A stretch of DNA of 64,000 nucleotides from Pedobacter sp. Bi126. Lineage in GTDB: Bacteria; Bacteroidota; Bacteroidia; Sphingobacteriales; Sphingobacteriaceae. The translations under genes were made by a program, and so were the position numbers. Of the stretch, positions 60,363 to 64,000 are shown piece by piece. The stretch covers positions 1 to 64,000 of the forward strand of contig NZ_CAKKMS010000003.1 of assembly GCF_918698245.1 (NCBI RefSeq). The letters are read 5' to 3'. The stretch's first letter is position 1. Each line of letters opens with the position of its first letter. The notes below the pieces were generated by a model. The model searched no databases, had not been told where the DNA came from, and saw only the letters and a program-made list of their open reading frames with translations.

Positions 60363-61442
60363 CTATTTATAAAAAGGAAACTTAACCACTTTGGCTTTAA
60401 TTGGCGTATTGCGGATTAAAATAAAAACTTCAGTTCCTTCTTTAGTAAAATCTTTTGCAATGTACCCCATACCTATTGCTTTTTGCAAAGAAGGTGCCTG
60501 GGTACCAGAAGTTACTTTACCGATAATATTTCCTTCGGCATCAGCAATTTCATAATCATGGCGCGGAATACCACGATCGATCATTTCGAAACCAACCAAT
60601 TTCTTTTGAATACCAGCTTCTTTTTGTGCCAATAATGCCTCCGAATTGGTGAAAGATTTAGAAAATTTGGTAATCCAACCTAAACCAGCTTCAATAGGCG
60701 AGGTAGTATCATCGATATCATTTCCATATAAACAGAAACCCATTTCTAAACGTAAAGTATCGCGGGCACCTAAGCCTATTGGCTGAATGTTGTATGGTGC
60801 ACCTGCTTTAAAAATAGCATCCCAAATTTGATCGGCATATTGGTTTTCGAAATAAATTTCGAAACCACCAGCGCCGGTATAACCTGTTGCTGAAATGACT
60901 ACGTTATCAACACCAGCAAAGGTACCTTTAACGAAAGTGTAATACTCCATTGATGCCAAATCAACATCAGTTAATGTTTGTAAAGCGTCTGCTGCTTTTG
61001 GTCCTTGAATGGCTAAAAGAGAGGTTTGATCCGAAATATTGTGCATTTCTACACCTTCCGAATTGAATTGTTGAATCCAGTCCCAATCTTTTTCGATGTT
61101 AGAAGCGTTTACCACCAACATATAGGTTTTATCATCTATTTTGTAAACCAAAAGATCATCAACAATACCACCATCTTTATTTGGCAAACAAGAGTACTGA
61201 ACTTTTCCATCGTATAATTTAGAAGCATCGTTACTGGTTACACGTTGAATAAGATCCAATGCGTTTTCACCTTTCAGAATAAATTCGCCCATATGGCTTA
61301 CATCAAAAACACCCACGCCGTTACGAACAGTTGCATGTTCAGCATTAATACCTTCGTAAGTAACAGGCATATTGTAACCTGCAAATGGAACCATTTTAGC
61401 GCCTAAAGCGATGTGTTTTTCTGTTAATGCGGTGTTTTTCAT
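60363..61442 (-). CDS. gcvT: Glycine cleavage system T protein (aminomethyltransferase)
   Basis: Transfers the methylene group from the aminomethyl-lipoyl H protein to tetrahydrofolate. 359 residues with the family blocks [15 protein letters not shown] and [14 protein letters not shown] near the N-terminus, a folate-binding core including [16 protein letters not shown], and the [20 protein letters not shown] segment. The C-terminal barrel ends with [14 protein letters not shown]. No gcvH or gcvP is in the window. A TACTTTTG motif at 61533-61540 on the minus strand is about 90 bases upstream. Confidence 0.97.
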   Translation of the reverse strand: MKNTALTEKHIALGAKMVPFAGYNMPVTYEGINAEHATVRNGVGVFDVSHMGEFILKGENALDLIQRVTSNDASKLYDGKVQYSCLPNKDGGIVDDLLVYKIDDKTYMLVVNASNIEKDWDWIQQFNSEGVEMHNISDQTSLLAIQGPKAADALQTLTDVDLASMEYYTFVKGTFAGVDNVVISATGYTGAGGFEIYFENQYADQIWDAIFKAGAPYNIQPIGLGARDTLRLEMGFCLYGNDIDDTTSPIEAGLGWITKFSKSFTNSEALLAQKEAGIQKKLVGFEMIDRGIPRHDYEIADAEGNIIGKVTSGTQAPSLQKAIGMGYIAKDFTKEGTEVFILIRNTPIKAKVVKFPFYK

Positions 61443-61751
61443 CCGTAAATTTTATTTTTTTATGATAATGAAGCCAGTATAGCTGATATTCTGTGAATGA
61501 TGACGGCTTTATTCGCTATTCTTCTTGGGGTGCAAAAGTACTAAGAAAAAGACAAAATTTTGAGGTTAATTTTAAGGAGATTTTGGATAATTTTGCTATT
61601 CTTCCGTCATGCTGAACTTGTTTCAGCATCTATTAAAAAGATAGGCGCTCAGGTAACACAACACCAACTAACTTTCATTAAAACTTAACACTAATATCAA
61701 ATAAATAGTCATAATTTACGCACCAAATCATTTGGATATCAATAAAACGAT
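61443..61751. other. Gap with a CGTCA palindrome and gcvT promoter
   Basis: It holds a candidate gcvT -7 motif at 61533-61540 (TACTTTTG on the minus strand) and the palindrome described at 61605-61631. The rest is AT-rich and unremarkable. Confidence 0.4.
61605..61631 (+). repeat. CGTCATGCTGAAC palindrome, intact single copy
   Basis: ATGCTGAA and TTCAGCAT enclose CTTGT, preceded by CGTC. It is the same type as the ends of the GIY-YIG unit but with no gene attached. Confidence 0.8.
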
Positions 61752-62612
61752 ATGAAAAAAAGTAATAACTATTTCACCTGGAAAAACTTTGCAGACAACT
61801 TCCAAAACGAAGTAACAGGAGCAAGGGATGTACACACAAATATGTTAAAAAGTGGAGTTAAGGAAAACAGCTACACTAAAATGGATTTTACCTTTATTTC
61901 TGACAAAAAGGAAAACCTTATCAATCTAGGTGATTTCATAAAATCGCATTACCCATACACCCTATCAGAAATAAACAGTTATGAAGGTTTATGGGAAATT
62001 AGCGGAGAAACTAATGAAATCCCAATTACCTCAGAGAATCTTCTTTACTGGGTGATTGATATGTTTAAGAGAGGTTACGAATTCGATGCTAAACTTGATG
62101 CTTATGGTGGCTTGTACGACCCTAACGAACAAAGTTTTCCTGATCTATCGGACGAAAAGGAAGGTTTTTATTTTGATAAAGGGTTAGCTTGTTATGAAAG
62201 CGGTGATTTAAGCGGCTCGATTATTAATTGGTCGCTAACTTTAGAAATAAACCCAGAAGACGTAAATTCGTACTATTCAAGAGCGATTGTAAAAAACGAA
62301 TTGTATAGATGGAAAGCGGCATTAAATGATTACAACAGGGCACTTGCAATAACTCCAAAATTTACAGCCGCACTGCTTAACAGAGGTGGTTTAAAGGATG
62401 AGAACGGAGATTACCAGGGTGCTATTGCTGATTATGAAAAAATCCTTTCTTTTGATCATATAGATTCAGAAGATAAACAAAGTGCTTACTATAATCTCGG
62501 TAACACCATGCTTAACTTAAAAAATAAAGAGCTTGCTTGTCATAACTGGAATAAAGCTTTGGAGTTTGGCGCAGATTATGCTAAGGATAGAATAAACAAA
62601 CATTGTATTTAA
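61752..62612 (+). CDS. RraB-like domain and TPR protein
   Basis: 286 residues. About residues 40-120 resemble the RraB fold of RNase E regulators (FTFISDKKENLINLGDFIKS, then LLYWVIDMFKRGYEFDAKLD and AYGGLYDP). The C-terminal half is TPR: units such as GFYFDKGLACYESGDLSGSI, NSYYSRAIVKNELYRWKAAL and AALLNRGGLKDENGDYQGAI. No signal peptide, so cytosolic. The fusion suggests a scaffold that carries an RraB-like binding module. The RraB assignment is tentative. Confidence 0.7.
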   Translation: MKKSNNYFTWKNFADNFQNEVTGARDVHTNMLKSGVKENSYTKMDFTFISDKKENLINLGDFIKSHYPYTLSEINSYEGLWEISGETNEIPITSENLLYWVIDMFKRGYEFDAKLDAYGGLYDPNEQSFPDLSDEKEGFYFDKGLACYESGDLSGSIINWSLTLEINPEDVNSYYSRAIVKNELYRWKAALNDYNRALAITPKFTAALLNRGGLKDENGDYQGAIADYEKILSFDHIDSEDKQSAYYNLGNTMLNLKNKELACHNWNKALEFGADYAKDRINKHCI

Positions 62613-62629
62613 GCCGAAGGTTCTTAGAG

Positions 62630-62881
62630 ATGAAAAGCAAAATCATATTTTTTATTTCCTTGGTCGGAATCTTTATTATTTTCAGACTTTTCTGTGGTGT
62701 TTATGTTCACGATGAGTTTGGGGATAAAGAGTTGTTCATCAAACATCGCCCTATATGGAAATGGAAATTTTATTCTCCGATCGGTATGTCTGATATGAAA
62801 TTTGAAGATTTATCCGCTGAAGAGAAAATTGAACAAAAATATTTTAATGACTTTGTAAGAGAAAGGGGTCTGAGCCGATAA
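62630..62881 (+). CDS. Small membrane-anchored protein of unknown function
   Basis: 83 residues from the ATG at 62630. A frame extends 27 bases upstream from a TTG that overlaps the previous gene, but the ATG start gives a clean N-terminal helix (MKSKIIFFISLVGIFIIFRL). The rest is soluble and rich in Lys, Trp and Phe (RPIWKWKFYSPIG), with an acidic tail. The family is unknown. It lies 17 bases after the RraB-like gene and is probably co-transcribed with it. Confidence 0.6.
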   Translation: MKSKIIFFISLVGIFIIFRLFCGVYVHDEFGDKELFIKHRPIWKWKFYSPIGMSDMKFEDLSAEEKIEQKYFNDFVRERGLSR

Positions 62882-62893
62882 GTTCATGACCTA

Positions 62894-64000
62894 TTATACA
62901 CTCACCAATTCTTCGTAAATCTTCAGCATTTTGCTAGAGATTAAATGAACACCATGGTCGTTTTCTACTGTTTTGCGGGCGTTCTCTCCTATTTCTACCC
63001 AACGTTTAGGGTTAATGATACATTGTAAAATTGACCGATAAAATTCATCTGCAGAATCGGCAATTAAAATATCATGTCCATGCCTGCAATTAATTCCCTC
63101 TGCAGCTGTAGTTGTAGCAATAATGCATTTTTTCATGGCCATACCTTCAATAATCTTTACCCGCATGCCGGTGCCAGAGATTAAAGGGACAATCATAATT
63201 GCTTTAGAATTCATAAACTCTACCGCATCGAAAACTTCTCCCTCTACAATCAGATTTTCTGAATCGTATTCGAAGAAATGTTTCTGCATGTTTTTCCCTG
63301 CGATATAAAAACGAAGGTCTTTATTTAGTTTTTCAATATCGGGCCAGATATCATCCAAAAACCATTCTAGTCCTTCCTGATTTGGCCGCCAATCCATTGC
63401 ACCTAAATGAAACAGTGTAGGGAAGCTGGTTTTGGTTTTATCTACCTTATACTTTTCTAAATCGATGGCAACTGGAAAAACCGACATCGGAATTTCGCAA
63501 CCAAACATTAATATGCTTTGGCGGTCGGGCTCGGAAATGGCAAAAATATGGTGGAAACGGTTAATCTGATCGGTTTCATATGCTTTAAGCCGTTGGGCTA
63601 AAAAAGCTAAATATTTACGCCTAATGAGAAACTTTTCTGAATGAGAAAGACGTTCCCAAAGGGTAAATTCGATATTGTGTGCCCTATAAATGAGCTTGGC
63701 ATTACTGTTTGCCTTAACCACATCCAGATAAGGAACAACAAAAAGCCCCTCAAATTGAATAATATCAAACACATTTTCTCGTAAAAGATTTTCCAACTGG
63801 CGGGCGGCATCTTCGCTGTAATAACGGGAAACATTATAAGATTCGTTAGTGAAAATGTTAAAAAATGCCGACCATACATTTACTTCAGTATCTAAATCGT
63901 AGGTATGGTATTTAATCTGTTCAAAAATAGGATCGTAAATATCTTCGATATCGATTCTTCCTTTTGTGGGGTTGAGGCTAAACAAAGTAATATCAGCGCC
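62894..64000 (-). CDS. Glycosyltransferase family 4-type protein (partial, N-terminus outside window)
   Basis: At least 368 residues of a GT-B glycosyltransferase. The reading frame stays open to the window edge and includes GADITLFSLNPTKGR. That is an internal segment of the N-terminal Rossmann domain in relatives, so roughly 30-40 residues are missing. Visible motifs: NAKLIYRAHNIEFTLWERLS, the linker FHLGAMDWRPNQEGLEWF, and the nucleotide-sugar site VPLISGTGMRVKIIEGMAM with ATTTAAEGINC. It is probably involved in capsule, lipopolysaccharide or exopolysaccharide synthesis. Donor and acceptor are unknown. Confidence 0.93.
   Translation of the reverse strand, partial: GADITLFSLNPTKGRIDIEDIYDPIFEQIKYHTYDLDTEVNVWSAFFNIFTNESYNVSRYYSEDAARQLENLLRENVFDIIQFEGLFVVPYLDVVKANSNAKLIYRAHNIEFTLWERLSHSEKFLIRRKYLAFLAQRLKAYETDQINRFHHIFAISEPDRQSILMFGCEIPMSVFPVAIDLEKYKVDKTKTSFPTLFHLGAMDWRPNQEGLEWFLDDIWPDIEKLNKDLRFYIAGKNMQKHFFEYDSENLIVEGEVFDAVEFMNSKAIMIVPLISGTGMRVKIIEGMAMKKCIIATTTAAEGINCRHGHDILIADSADEFYRSILQCIINPKRWVEIGENARKTVENDHGVHLISSKMLKIYEELVSV

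Noticed and set aside
1..64000. tRNA, rRNA and CRISPR loci
   Set aside because: I looked for cloverleaf ends, 16S/23S words and direct repeats with spacers and saw none. A tRNA scan would be needed to exclude a short gene with certainty.

Overview
The window reads as chromosome of a Bacteroidota bacterium of the family Sphingobacteriaceae, most likely Pedobacter or a close relative. The evidence is the gene content: GldB, FabV, CrtZ, many lipoproteins ending in a Ser-Cys lipobox, DUF6515, DUF2807 and DUF2490 proteins, CocE/NonD hydrolases and M57 and M12A proteases. Other signs are AT-rich DNA, weak or absent Shine-Dalgarno sequences, and several TAnnTTTG motifs at the expected -7 position. 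I saw no rRNA, tRNA, prophage or CRISPR array.

Layout. 1-130: the right end of an ISAon1/ISL3-like insertion sequence. 285-3695 (-): ECF sigma factor, murB, two small exported proteins, crtZ. 3863-10234 (+): TetR regulator followed by a complete tripartite RND efflux operon (TolC-like channel, fusion protein, pump). 10597-18993: a secreted protein, then a thiamine salvage unit (TPP riboswitch, thiD, tenA, and possibly an MFS transporter), a choice-of-anchor I lipoprotein, lpdA and a small lipoprotein. 19140-21780: a histidine kinase and response regulator pair. 21879-26467 (-): small enzymes, a Crp-like regulator, a phytase-like lipoprotein and a DUF6515 protein. 26708-34805 (+): two tandem CocE-like hydrolases, an M1 peptidase, a DUF2807 protein and others. 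34912-41026: an archaemetzincin-like lipoprotein, a nucleotidyltransferase, two outer-membrane proteins, fabV and a GNAT enzyme. 41673-50855: a cold-shock-domain protein, a SIMPL protein, serS, rsmI, a PH/SHOCT protein, a GIY-YIG element, lnt-lspA, an M57 protease and an OsmC protein. 51153-58541: a lipoprotein made of ten 26-residue repeats, nadE, gldB, a patatin, an M12A protease and two outer-membrane proteins. 58538-64000: comB, a DUF1016 nuclease, gcvT, an RraB-TPR protein and a glycosyltransferase cut by the window end.

Working together. lnt and lspA carry out lipoprotein maturation, and many lipoproteins in the window need it. The RND operon and its adjacent TetR form one regulated export unit. 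thiD and tenA salvage the pyrimidine half of thiamine under TPP control. The kinase and regulator overlap and form one two-component system.

The most unusual content is intergenic. At least eight families of short palindromic or word-like repeats lie between genes, and several begin with the same pentamer, CGTCA. One pair of such palindromes, in inverted orientation and with compensatory base changes, brackets a small GIY-YIG nuclease gene (46786-47189). That gene carries an in-frame stop at a position where the family has Trp. The unit looks like a decaying autonomous copy of a REP-like element and is my best candidate for an undescribed system. A second palindrome pair lies inside the coding sequence of the DUF1016 nuclease.
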